Shown here piece by piece: positions 13,631 through 25,828 of a stretch of DNA of 64,000 bases (the stretch's first letter is position 1; each line of letters begins with the position of its first letter). Both the position numbers and the translations under genes were made by a program. The notes beneath the pieces were generated by a model. It had not been told where the DNA came from. It did not search any database and worked only from the letters and a program-made list of their open reading frames with translations. Source of the stretch: Lophius americanus (lineage: Eukaryota > Chordata > Actinopteri > Lophiiformes > Lophiidae); contig JBBDHG010000009.1 of NCBI GenBank assembly GCA_037951165.1, forward strand, positions 11,125,001 to 11,189,000, read 5' to 3'.

Positions 13631-14439
13631 ATCTTTTGGTACATTTTTCAGTGATCACTTAATCAGTGATCATGTGATTTCAATATATTAGACGCCTTAC
13701 AATATCTGTATTTCAACTGTGTTTCTGTTAGACTTTTACTGACTGGAATCCTCAAATTTGGTTATATTTCCCCTCTTTTTTCAAGCTTATGGAACAAATG
13801 TTTTATGTGTGCAGCCAATGACAGAAGATGAAAGGAGTTCATGTTTAAGAGATGGACAATGAATCATGGGTTTCGTAGACGTCTTCTCTCTGTGGTGCTC
13901 TGTGGACATCCCCCCCACATCTAGGAGACTAGATTGCATCTAGGTCCAGCTGTTTGTCTCCACTCCAAACACACAGTCCCTTAGGTTAACCTTTACTACG
14001 AGAGCTGAGAAAGAGGTCCATATGCCTTTTACATCATCCTGAAACTGGATCTTTCATCTTGAATTCTTGCCCACTGACTTCAATATCTTCACAACGGATC
14101 GTGCTTTTTTATATGTGCAATTTAAAAAAAACGTTTCATATATACGTACATAATAATTGCTTTTATGCCAAATTTTTTTTCAATGTCATTTTGTTCATCA
14201 CAAAATGGTTACCCTTGTTCTGTACATACATATTTATTGTAATAACTGGATTTTTAAGTGTCATTTGCTCTATTTCCCTATACATATTACTGTTTATTAC
14301 TTTAACGGGAGCCTTAATGTAATAATTCTAGTATATTTCCTATATATACTATAGTGTAATATTTCCTGTATTGTTTAATATTTATATTATGGTGTAATAC
14401 CCTAGTATAGATTCATATTTTAGATTTATATTTGCATTT
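13631..14439. other. AT-rich stretch, probably including LINE 3' untranslated sequence
   Basis: It contains only short, low-complexity open frames (for example 14059-14354, rich in Ile, Phe and Tyr). The AT-rich sequence from about 14050 runs straight into the LINE-type tail at 14440. It may be part of the same element's 3' untranslated region, but I cannot place the boundary. Confidence 0.4.
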
Positions 14440-14553
14440 TTATTCTGTTATATTGATCTGTGTGCTCTTTGCTGCTGTAACACTCCAATTTCCCCATTGT
14501 GGGACTAATAAAGGTTTAACTTATCTCATCTTATCTTATCTTATCTTATCTTA
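14440..14553 (+). mobile_element. 3' end of a non-LTR retrotransposon with (TTATC)n tail
   Basis: The sequence 'CTGCTGTAACACTCCAATTT' is followed by CCCCATTGTGGGACTAATAAAGG and then by tandem TTATC/TCTTA units (14521-14553). This is the usual 3' end seen in many teleost LINE copies: an AATTTCCCC(A/T)NTGTGGGACTAATAAAGG block, then a short tandem repeat in place of poly(A). The AATAAA-like signal (ACTAATAAAGG) lies just upstream of the tail. No coding part of the element is recognisable upstream, so this is a 5'-truncated copy on the plus strand. The family (Rex1/L2/other) is not settled. Confidence 0.65.
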
Positions 14554-17500
14554 ACTATATATTACTTTAAATGACAAAAACAGATTCATACTGTTTTCCA
14601 AATGTTAAAATGATAATAAAGTAACTATTCAGTCTTGTTGAAAACCATATGGCTCATCCTCAACTATACCTGCTTCCATCTTTGTGCGGTTGCAGTTTAT
14701 TTCTTTACTACGTGTGAAGTTTTGTTCATTTTCCCTTTTCTCAACTTCAGCATGAGCTCACAGCAAAACAAAAAAAACAACCCATAAAGCCTGTCCCAAC
14801 AGCTTCTCCATTTTCTTGGCAACTGATACATGAACAAGAGCTTGTCTGGACTAAATTAAAGGAACTACTGAGGCGTTGTTGGACCTTCAGACCTTTGTGA
14901 CCAATGACGTGTCATCCCTCACTTTGTCATGTTTAACTAAAACCAATCCCCATTTAAAGCAGCATCCATCAGTGTTAGTTGAGAACAATGACAGATTGCC
15001 TCTCCACAGCCCTCAAAGCATCTGGATCCTTTCTCAACCCCCCCATTTTTATTTATGGTAAACAGCCTGAATAACAGCTGGGCAATGGGAGTTTACAAGT
15101 TAATCAATTGTTTGTTTGGAGTCACAGCGATGTCCCATATCCAACCATCTGCAAGTTACTGTTTTTCTAACATGCTAATTTTTCCATAGACAACAGCACA
15201 TGTTTGGCTTTCTTCTTGAGAGATTCAGTTTGGCACAAATACTAATATAGAAAATCGAACCGGTATTGGAAATGTAGAAATGTCTGTCTGATGCATCTGG
15301 CATACTCAGGCTGATTTCAGCCTATAAACGTTAACACATGGCGCTAAAACAATTGCACATTTCTTTTTTTCTAAGGACGTGTCAAGAAAATCATGTCAGG
15401 TTTTGACACACTAATAGTGCATCTAGTTTATAGGTGATGCAGTGAAAGTGCCTCCACCCAGGTATACAAGCCAATGGCAGCGTCTTGGTTTTTATTCCCC
15501 CTCTTGTTCTGCCTCTGCACCACATGATGACCTGCATTCACCGACTCAGACTCAGGTCAGTCATAAGTATCCCACCACGCACAGGCAGCAGAACACATGA
15601 CGAACACATTTGATCACCAGAAAAAGCTGCCAGTTTTTTCTCATGCCTAAAATTTGACTTGTCCATAAAGAAATGAACATGTCATTTTTGGAATAGCCTT
15701 AGATGAGAGGGCAATAATTAATCATAGCCGTCACTAATATGACAAAGAAAAGCTTTCATATACACAATGGACCCAAGAAATCTTTGAGAAATTTGGAGAT
15801 ATCTATTACATCTACTTTATTTGGCAGCCTTGTACAAGTGTTAGAATAGTGCACCATTTAAAACTGTGCTGTGAGCAACGGCATTCACCTTTTCCCATTT
15901 TCCGGCTGCAGCACAGAAACTGCACGCTACTTTATTTATAATCCAAGCAACCTCAGTATGTAACTCTTGCTTGTACTCTTGCTCGCATCACACAGTGAGG
16001 TCACTTCCCTCTGCACCTCCACCGCTGCGCATGCATTCCAACATGGCTCTAGGACAGCAGCCCAGCAAAGCTCTATACTCCTCAAATCACAAAGAGGCCC
16101 AGATCAGAGCCAAGCTGGATGGGAGCCAGGATCCAGGCCCTCTCAGCCCAGGCAGCTGGGGGCAGCCTATAATAAGTGGGAGACAATGAGTTCTAGTGCG
16201 CCTCCTACGCTTTGCATGTGGATGTCGATCCATAATTGAAATTAAATAGATTTAAAGGTTTTTCTATAGGCCACACTAACTAGATGAGAATATTAAAAGT
16301 TCTGCTGCGTTAGATTGTGCATGCTTTTATTTACATTGAGCCCAGAATGGATAGAACATGCAGTATATTCTCTGCAAAGCTTTCATAAAGGCACACGTGC
16401 TTCATCTTCATGAATTTGCTGGAGAAACATTTACATGTACATTTCTGAGCCAACTTGCTTGTGATGATTTTAAACCTTTTAAAATCCTTGCTGAATTGCA
16501 TCAGAATACATTTCCTGTAAGAACATGGCCCCTGATCCAGTTTTCAGTCATCAGAATTACGCATTTACAAGGTTTTTCTTACATGGGAAACTAGTTCATA
16601 TTAAAGGCCTTCTGTTTTAATGAATAATAAGGAACGGTACACTGCGACGCAGAACACGGTGGTGCTTTAATGGTCCCTTGTAGCCTCTTATGCCGATGGT
16701 GATAAATCTCACACCGGCTCACTCGTATAACTAAAACCCAAACCTCATTCAACTTCACATCCATCAGTATTTGGCTGAAAGCGATGACAAAGCACTTTCA
16801 ATTACACCAGTAACTGACTCGGGAAACAGTTCATAGCAGGGTCCAGGCTCCAAGACTTGAGGGGAAAAACACAAGGGGGGAGGGTAGAATGTCTTGTAAG
16901 GCATCCGGTTGACTCACTACCAAAAAATAGAAAGAGTGATGTGACTCTGTGACACAAGGGATGCCGCCAGCATCGCGAACCCAAAGACAATCCACCTATT
17001 TTGTTTGCTGTCACCCCTGTAGTCTGATTTATGGTGGGGACATCCTTCCTATGACCCGTTTGTCCATCAGCTCGGCTCCAAAAGGATGCTCTGGTGATAA
17101 GAGGCTGAAGTATCAAAGCATCCTCAGTCTGGGCCCTTGTCTGGTACCAGAGGGCCCTGCGTTGCTGAATGGGAGTGTTGCAGTTGGGGGGGAGAGCGCT
17201 GCAGCAGGGGAAGAGTGCCCTTCTTAACCCTGAGCACCAGATGACAGAAGAGCTTTTTGAGAATCCATCACCTGTAAATGCTTCATGTTATAATATTGCT
17301 GTTTTCTTTTCCATTTTTCATCCCAATTTTTAATTGCATTATGTGGAGTGTGTGCACTCTAAAAGTTAACACGGCAGTGTTTAATTGGAGTGATTTTGCT
17401 CATAATTGCATGATCCTCTCTGCCACTTTTGGCTCCCACTTTGAATAAGCAAGCTAATTTTGGCATCCATCCTCCAAATGAATCCGTGTGGCGCACTTAT

Positions 17501-18540
17501 TAATCAAGTTTAGAAATTAAATAATTTGGAAAATGTAAATCTGCACCGAGTAACAGGAGCCTCAACCACCCACAAGAATATTAGGCCTCGAATATGACAG
17601 CACCGGTCCGAGAAACATCTAATCCAACAGAGAACGAGTGATTATCATTTCTCTGTTTTAAAGTGGCTTTATTACATAAATAAAAACAGTGTCTGATCCT
17701 CAAGAGTGCCTGATCTTTTGAAGCGGCTCTGACTCTCACCCCTTGATGAAAGCCCCACAGTAACATCAAGAGTCCAGAGCCTTTACTCTTTAACTTCTGG
17801 CAATTATGACACAGAGGAGATCTTTGCCTCCTGCTCTCAAAAAGAAGAAGAAAAAAGGCATCTTTTTTTTTTCAAGCTTAGTTGCAAAAATAAGCTTGCT
17901 CTCCTCAATTGTGGTCACCCCTTGGCCTTTACGATAGCAGCAAAGATGTAGCGGAACAAGCCATGGGGCAAAACAAATCACTTGTGATTTACAGAATTAT
18001 AAAGATTTTAATAGCTGCAATGTTTCTCTCTCAGATTGGTCTTTATTTCCAGGAGTCAAAGTTTCCTGGGAACCTCAGGCTTTTTAAAAGCAGTAATTGG
18101 CCAACAGAGAGGCTCTCCCTGTGTGATTGAATGTATTTGTTGCGTTGAACTTGAGGGTATCTCTCTAAAGATCAGGAGTCCAGGTTGTCAGAGCATGCAA
18201 CTTATCAAGCACAATTCAGTTTGCAGCCGTGGAAGTCAGAATACTTTTCCATGCAGTTTTGTTTAAAGTTTTAACCTTTCTCTGCAACTTGATGCTGTTT
18301 TGTTCTTTTTGTGCTGATTAGTTGAGCTTCAAAAACATTCACTGAAACGAAGGGACTCTGCTTTGTGAACCAGACACAGCCCTGAATTTATTTGGAATAA
18401 TTTTCATTATGAAGGGCATGACTGGGATTGTTTTTAGGAGGACAAAAAACAGCACACACAAAAAAATTTTAGATTGTATTTTAAGTGAAAATCATTTGCA
18501 TGTTACTATTTGCTTTCATTTGGCAACAATATTAAAACGT
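14554..18540. other. Unique non-coding stretch with one GC-richer and one CNE-like block
   Basis: No gene is recognised. A GC-richer block at about 15960-16200 gives two overlapping open frames but no splice or domain support, and grades into AT-rich sequence at 16200. The block 17340-17530 is rich in TAAT/ATTA cores and lacks repeats, which is the texture of conserved non-coding DNA. A T-run and (AAG)-rich patch lies at about 17838-17875. Remaining frames are short and uninformative. Confidence 0.5.
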
Positions 18541-18549
18541 TATACCACA

Positions 18550-18827
18550 AATATATGTTACATATTTATATATATATATAAATATATATATATATAAATA
18601 TATACTGTGTGTATTCACATATACATTTATATATAAATATATACTGTATGTATATATACATATACATATATATATATATAAATATATACTGTATGTATAT
18701 ATAAATATATACTGTGTGTATTCACAAATACATATATATATAAATATATACTGTATGTATATATACATATACATATATATATATATATAAATATATACTG
18801 TATGTATATATATATATATACTGTATG

Positions 18828-18880
<53 letters not shown>

Positions 18881-18903
18881 CTGTATATTATATATATATA
18901 TAT
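18550..18903. repeat. TA-rich satellite-like array with 107-bp higher-order unit
   Basis: About 350 bp is almost only TA dinucleotides with regular interruptions (ACTGTATG, ACTGTGTGTATTCAC, ACATATACAT). 'ACTGTGTGTATTCACA' occurs at 18604 and again at 18711, giving a 107-bp unit present about twice, with partial units after. The minus-strand open frame through it (Tyr/Ile repeats) is an artefact of TA repetition. The array is self-complementary and could form hairpins or cruciforms. It is likely unstable and polymorphic. Confidence 0.85.
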
Positions 18904-20599
18904 TTCAGTGCAATGATTTTGCACTTTGAGATTTGATCCAAATGTAAACTGCGTTATAAATTAAATGTATTATTATTATTAACAAAATGCAAAACAATAA
19001 AAGCTTTATTAGCTCAAATTTGCTAATGCAATAAACAACTCTTACCCTTTTTCTTAACTGAAACAAAATTCTAAAATGTCTCTTAAATGTTTTTTATATG
19101 TATTAAAATAACAGATTGAGAAGAAATTGATCATGTTACAAGTTTTTTTTTAGATTCTTAAAATCTCGTAAGTAAATATAAACTGCATTTACTTATGTGT
19201 GGTATATTAATAACTGGATCACATATATTCAATTTTCACTCTTCAGATAAAGCACTTTTTTTCCCTACATGTTGAAAGAGTCTGCTTTCTAGCTGAAAAA
19301 CAAGCCTAGCTATATTAAGGGAATCCACCAGGGATGCATAATGCAGTTTGGCTCTCTACTGGTTATCTCCTTGTTAGCGTTGTGAGTGTCAGAACTGACA
19401 GTGCAGGTAGCTCAAATGCCACTTAAGGTTTTAGCTTCAGTGGCTTTTGGAAAGAAATGACCGTGACCTGTGTCGCTTAAGCCCACATCCCACACCCTTT
19501 CTGCCTGACAGCTGCTCAATGGCAAGTGTCTGCCAGCATGCCGAGGGGAACGCTGCCAAGCAGCCGGAGATAGAGATGATTACCACATCCCTCTCTCCCT
19601 CTAAGCCTGCTCACTGAAAACTGATACCTACTAACAAACTGCTGTCAACATGTTAGCGAGGCAGAGAAAGTAAGAGCAATAGTATGTGCTGAGAGGGAGA
19701 AAAGGGAGAAAAGGAGACGTGCGTGGGAGAGTCAGTGCGAGGAGTCCAAACAAGTTAGGATTAATGACATTGTGAGAAGTTTCTTTCCACGTTTTTTTTC
19801 AGAGGTAACACTGCTGTGGCCGACTGTATCAACACTTTTAGGAAAAAGCTCACCTATAAGGAGGGATGATCAAACGATGCATGTCAGGACATGTAGTCCT
19901 ACGGTCACTGTTTCTCAGGCCGCCTTAGCCCATCATGCAAAATTATGTACATTTGAGCGCAGGCTGTCATGGTTGCAACTGAAAGGTAAAAACAACTCAT
20001 GGCGTAACTTTGACTTCTATACTCCACGTTCTGCTTTAAAATGTTAATGATGTTGCGCAGCTTTGCAAATCACTTCAGACCTTTACTAAGGTCACTTGAA
20101 GCTTAAGCTTTTTTGCTACTGAGCAAATAATGAATGCCGTTCTACCAGATAATAGTTATAAATGTCAGTTTCTGATTGAATTGCAAAATGCGTACTATAC
20201 TTTGACATAAAGGGGAAAAATTAAGGCGCACATATGTATTTTCTAATTGTTGTAGAGTGGTGGCATTAAGCAACACGGAGTAGTGTGTAATTAGAAAAGA
20301 TTTAGATTTTCGGCAAGAAGTTCTATTTAAGCCACTGCCTTAATAATATTTGTTTTTTTAAGACGGAGAATAACTGTTATGATGATGCACATCCCAGCAT
20401 GAGTTATTTCTTTCAAAGCCTGTAAGGCAGGGAATGTCTAGAAGGCATAATGCAAAATTCAATTTAAAAAAAAAGCTAACTATTATCTTTCTATCCAGCA
20501 TGAAAACTCTTCTGCTTCTCTAGGCTCAGCAAATCTCATTGACTTACTTTTGTTTGTGTATTTCAATCAATAAATGCCAAAAATTTTGCCACAAATCAC

Positions 20600-20600
<1 letters not shown>
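18904..20600. other. Unique AT-rich stretch, no gene seen
   Basis: It follows the TA array and has a short TTATTATTA run at about 18968-18980. A GC-richer block at 19440-19760 includes a purine-rich patch (19690-19740). An open frame at 19772-20047 (91 codons) lacks domain support. Nothing else is identifiable. Confidence 0.5.
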
Positions 20601-20602
<2 letters not shown>

Positions 20603-20671
<69 letters not shown>

Positions 20672-20696
20672 GTATATCCATATATATATATATATA
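20603..20696. repeat. (TA)n microsatellite, compound
   Basis: An uninterrupted TA run at 20603-20668 (about 33 units) is followed by a short spacer with TGTATATCCA and a second TA run at about 20680-20696. It creates a spurious Tyr/Ile-rich minus-strand open frame (20567-20986). Its length makes it a strong candidate for length polymorphism. Confidence 0.95.
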
Positions 20697-23600
20697 AATG
20701 GCGGGATTAAATCCAACTCTCTACAGTAATTCACTCTGGAATTTTTGTTGACCAACAACACAAGAATTTCTCTAAAAATCAATTTTCGAGAAGAGGAGAC
20801 AATGGAAACAAACCTAAGTGCTAGTGTGAAGCAACCCCAAAAGGCTTCCAGGGAAACCACCAAACCTAAGAAGCACTTTATTAGCCAGTAGGGGAGGGGG
20901 TCAGGGGGACCAGCCCTGTCATTGATTGAGGTTGGAGGATGCGTCCACAGCTGCACTTTCTCTAAATTTCTAAAGTAAATATGCACCTTTGAAGTAGGGG
21001 GTGCCTAGAAGCACTCCTCTGCACAGATTGTGTGGGTTTCTGCGGGGAGCTGGAGTTACGGGAAAGATCAATGGACAGGGCATTAGGGGGAAGAGTACAC
21101 TACTCTGTCCAGCCCTCCAGCCTACAGAACAACCCAGCAGCTTCTGGATGGCAAGAATTATTGAGCTCTAAGCCGTTTTTTGTATCCATTCTGTTTTTGC
21201 AGGATGATAAAATTCAGCTTTCCTGGCTACAAAATTTATCAGAGCAAATGATGGTATGTACTGAGAACTCTGTGCACAGTGGGAACTTACTTCCTATTGT
21301 CATGCTGCCACATGTGCAATAAATGATTTTGAGAAAAATCTAAATACATTTTGAAATGATCCCCAGCTGCTCATTGTGATTCTTGTTAGGTCATGTGATT
21401 CGTTGACATAGTGATATTACCTCTATCTAGTGATTGGCATATGAATCTCCTGATTTGTAAGATAGGCACATTCCTGGGGAAATTTCAAACTTTTCAGAAA
21501 TTAATAAATTAATATTTTTTGCTCGGAATACTCCTTTACGCAGAATGACTGACTGGAAAGCTGCAGCTCATTTTGTGAAAGCATGGAAAAACCCATATCC
21601 TGTTCTTCGTGCGGCTGGATATGTGTACTTGTGGCAGGCCTTAAGTGCTTTATCCTTGTGCTGAACACACAGCTTCCATATTGTGGTTTGTAAAGACAAT
21701 GGAAAAGCCTTTTGGGTTGGCTAAACGTCCAGATGACTCTAATCTGCTCACGGTTGATAGAGAGTGATAACTGAGTAAATATATTTAAGCCTGCTGTGCT
21801 CTACTCAAATCATTTTAAATTCAAAAATTTGAAATACATTAATTAATTTGATCATTTCCCCATTTTATTGTTGATTTTATTGACTCCAATTTGAGGCAGT
21901 TTAAAACATTAAATGCTGATTCTGTCCCTCAGAGGGCATCATGAATAATCTCTGTGGAGTGTCAGGGTGCAACAACCTCCGTACTCTCAGGTGTCGCCAG
22001 GTTTTGGTTCCACCAGACTCTGAGATGCAGCCGGAGAGATTTAGCATTTACAACCCCTGTCAAACTCCACAAAACACCGTGTCACTCAAGCCCAGCCTGT
22101 GTGGCAGTTCTGGCATTAATGGAGACATTGACATCTTCCGACGGAGTGTTTATCTAATACTAATGCCAGGCAACCAGAGTCAGTTTCCCCCACACTGAGC
22201 CATCGAACCCCGCCGCAGACCTCAGTGTCTAGCCATGACACTATTTTTGCCATTCATTCCTCAAGACTGATAGGATTCATAACAATGACTTTGCTGCTGC
22301 TCTGTGTTATGTCTGTATGTTTTTCCAAATCATTCAGCCGTATATTTCTTACCACCCTCCACCAGACCGAAGCGCGGCTGCTTCACGCTTGCATAGTGGC
22401 ATGAATCTTCAGCTCAGGGCCTCCAACTAAAGGTTGTTTACATATTTCTGCCTCACTCTCATTTTCTGACATTTATTTCTTGCGTTCTCTCTTCACACAG
22501 ACATCAACTTTGCCGTCACAAGGGGAGACTCAAGCTTGTGTTGAGTGAAAATATGCAGAATCAGCAACATTTTTGACACTTGAAATAATATAGTTCCACA
22601 GTTGAGACTAAACCTATTGTGCATTAAACAATGCACAAACAGCCCCAAAAAGTTCCTATATATGCCTGTGTATATGTATCAGAGAGTGATGATGGGTTCA
22701 TGAAGTGTATGGAGCTATCTTTAGAGGATTGATTTCCCATACTGCCATGCAGTTGGCTGCATTTATATTCCATGCCTGTGGCTCTGTGACCCCTGGTCTT
22801 CCTTTGATGTGGCAGGCAGAAGCACAAACCAGGATGAAGCAGAGAGAGAAGGCTGAGGGGATAGCAAAAGGTGAAACAGTCTACAATGGGAGGGGGGGTT
22901 GGAGGAGATTTTTCTTATGGTGCAGGTTTCTTGGAGGGATGAGAGGACAGGATGAGGGAGTGTAAAAAAGAACCGGTATGAGTTTGCGGGGAGCAGTGTG
23001 AACAAATGAAGCCATCATCTGACAGATCTGTGAGAGTTTGCACTGAGGGCGGGTTGGTGGTGGGTGGGCAGAAAGGAAGCTGGGTTGAAGGAAAAGGATG
23101 GGGCCATGGTGGGGGGTTGGGAGAGGGCATGATGGTGGCGCAAGCTGATAGAGACGTCAGTGCCGCTTCAGTAATCTCATGACGCCTGGCCGCAGCGAGG
23201 GGCCATCGAGAGTCCCACAAGCACACAGGCATCATAGACAAGACCACCCCGACAATACTAGCGGGGCGCCAGGCAGTATGGAAAAATCAAAGTGGGAAGA
23301 AGTCATTTTTTAAGAAATTACAGAAATCTCCATGGAAATTAGCATGAAACACTTTCTAATCTCTTGCTTTTCACCACGGACGATGGGGGTCAGTGCTTCA
23401 AGTTCTCAAGCCCTTACTCTCTCTTTCTCTCTCGCCCCATCCCTAATTTCATTATTCCCTCTTGATTCTTTTTTCTCTTCTCCCTACTCCTCTTTATGTT
23501 TACTCGTTTTGCAGCCCGATGCTGTGAAATAGCCCCTCCCTCCACTCATATTCCTCAACCATTCACTTGGTTGAACCCTTTTCGTTTGCCACAATTAAGA

Positions 23601-25760
23601 GTTTAGATTTCAAACACAAATCAAGGGAGAGCCGAACCGTGCCCTTGGAGTGACACGGGATCAAGCTGTTTGGTGCTTTGCAGCCTCAGATAGGGTGAAT
23701 CCCACAAGATTTGTCCTCTGCACCCTTCCTTTCGTTCTCGTGCTGTCTGTCAGAGCTCAGAACACAGTTCAAATGAATGGGAGGAGTGAGACACCCGGAG
23801 TTGTGACCATGTGGTTATTGGTAATCAACAGCTTTGCAATGAGAGACAAAGGCCAGAAGTACTCTCATCACTCTTTCTTATGATTTCGGCAACACCAGGT
23901 CAAAACACACTTTTTTGTTTTTTTTTATTCTTCGAGAGATTGCTTTTTTTTTTTTTCATAAAAAATAAATTGGTCCAAATTTAAATGAAAATTGTAATAT
24001 GTTAACTGAAATTCCTTTTTTTGAATCAATATAGCCTAGAACAAGACTTTCGACTTCAGCTTCATAAAAAGTATACATTTTAAAGAGAAATGCCCTGAAA
24101 TCCCTTTGAGCTGATTTTTGAAAGGGACCAGGGACAGTTCAAGTCTCACTGCATGCAGGCAGTAATGAAAAGAAGAGAAAAGAATTATTTTATCTGTTTG
24201 TCCTGTTGTAATTGAAAAAATACTAATGCTTGTAAAATTGCAATAACCATTTGTCTGAACTGGTTTTGTAACATTGTTTCTATGTAAATTGATTGAGAAT
24301 AATACTCAGAATCTGTAATTTGTGGTTTTCTTCTCATCATCATCATGAAATGGTGGTGAATGATTTTTCCTCAACTCACAATGTTAAATCATTTTCACAC
24401 GCCTCTGCCAGATTAAATTAAGAGTCCCACGAAGCCAATAATAGTTACAGCTGACAAGATAGAAATAATGGGCATTAGGTCCATCTAGAAATAGTGGCAT
24501 TTGAGTAGCATTACATTGTATGCTGATTCATGGGGTACAGCCATAGAAAACGGTGTTTGGGACTTAATTAGAGTACTTGCAGACTTGGCAAATTGCTGTG
24601 ACAAGCATTGGACATGTGCGTAAGATATAGAAACCTCTAACCTCTAGTTACACCTTCTCTTCCATCCTAACAGTTTGCCCTCTAATTAAGCTCCAGAGTT
24701 GGATTGTCAATTCTCTTCAAACCACTTGCATACACTTTTGCTAATTGCAGCCATATAAAATGACAGAATATTCCCAAAATGCGACCTATAACATATGTCA
24801 AAAGAAAATATGTCTTAAAAACGAACTACAAATGTATTGGAAAGTTACAATGGTTGTGAATGCACACTTGAAACGCGTGAAATAGAGCTTGTATTTAAAA
24901 ATATGCTGACTAAAACATACCTACTGTTGAAATGTAGATTACGTTTTTTCATGCAGGATCAGATGTTAAAATACTTCCTGAAGTCCTACCCATTTCAGCC
25001 TCATTTAATTTGTTGTATTTTGCAAATTTAATATGCTCCAATTTAATTTAAGTTACCCACTGGTTATTGTTTTCTGCAGGAATATAACAAGGATACACAG
25101 AAATAAAGCTTGAGACCTCATTTAACCTAGAAGGTGCAAAAGATTTGGCAGGGTTTGACTGTATGTGCTTCTAGTTGTGGTTCTGCCAGTAATAGATAGA
25201 TGGCACTGCATCCAAGGTAGAGCAAAGGGCCAGTGACTTTTCTCTCTACCATCTTTCTGGGTCTTACACTCATTACCCATTTCAAAATTAACCTGTCAAT
25301 TTATCAATCAACACCATCTTGAGTTTTCTGCCTCCTGTTTGGCGACTACTGCAGCGACTCCGACACACAGATAACCAGGAGGTATGTGTTTGTTCGTGTA
25401 GTGAAAGAGTGTATTATCACTTAAATGACTGCTATGACTCACAATCGCTGCCAGCAAGTTGATAAGGGGGTGAATACACAAGCAATTTGATTTTAACATA
25501 TATTATCCGATTATGTATTATTATATATGTCAAGAAAATAAGGCCAGGTTGACAGTTTTTCAGTTTTGTTGCACACTGTTTTGTCTGTCACACACTGTGG
25601 GGCCGTGTGGCATTATAGAGAATGAATTCTCCAGTCTATTACCGTTTCCACCACACTCAAAAGAAAGACGTAGATGCCCAGATTTTACAGTATAATATTT
25701 TTGTTCATGCCCAAAGGTAGTAAAAAGAAATACAAAATAAGAACTGATAGAAAAGGAAAG
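20697..25760. other. Unique non-coding stretch, no gene seen
   Basis: No gene is recognised. Overlapping frames at 22624-23247 on both strands lie in a GC-richer, G-run-containing block (22890-23180) and are Pro/Ser-rich, as expected from its base composition. A pyrimidine-rich patch lies at about 23400-23520. The stretch 24180-25100 is AT-rich and plain. No repeat family is recognised. Confidence 0.5.
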
Positions 25761-25762
25761 AA

Positions 25763-25764
25763 TA

Positions 25765-25797
<33 letters not shown>

Positions 25798-25828
25798 TAT
25801 AATTATAATAATAATAATAATAATAATC
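25763..25828. repeat. (TAA)n / (AAT)n trinucleotide microsatellite
   Basis: TAA/AAT units run from about 25763 to 25828, interrupted once in the middle by TTATAATTATAA. This is a simple-sequence repeat with no coding role. Confidence 0.9.

Noticed and set aside
15967..16239. Two overlapping plus-strand frames in a GC-richer block
   Set aside because: Both frames are open because of base composition, with no splice or domain support.
18532..18924. 130-codon minus-strand frame rich in Tyr and Ile
   Set aside because: It is a direct translation of the TA repeat array.
20567..20986. 139-codon minus-strand frame
   Set aside because: One end is TA-repeat translation and the rest shows no domain. 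Its length depends on the microsatellite.
22915..23247. 110-codon Pro/Ser-rich minus-strand frame
   Set aside because: Explained by the G-rich plus strand, which gives CCN and TCN codons on the minus strand. No domain.
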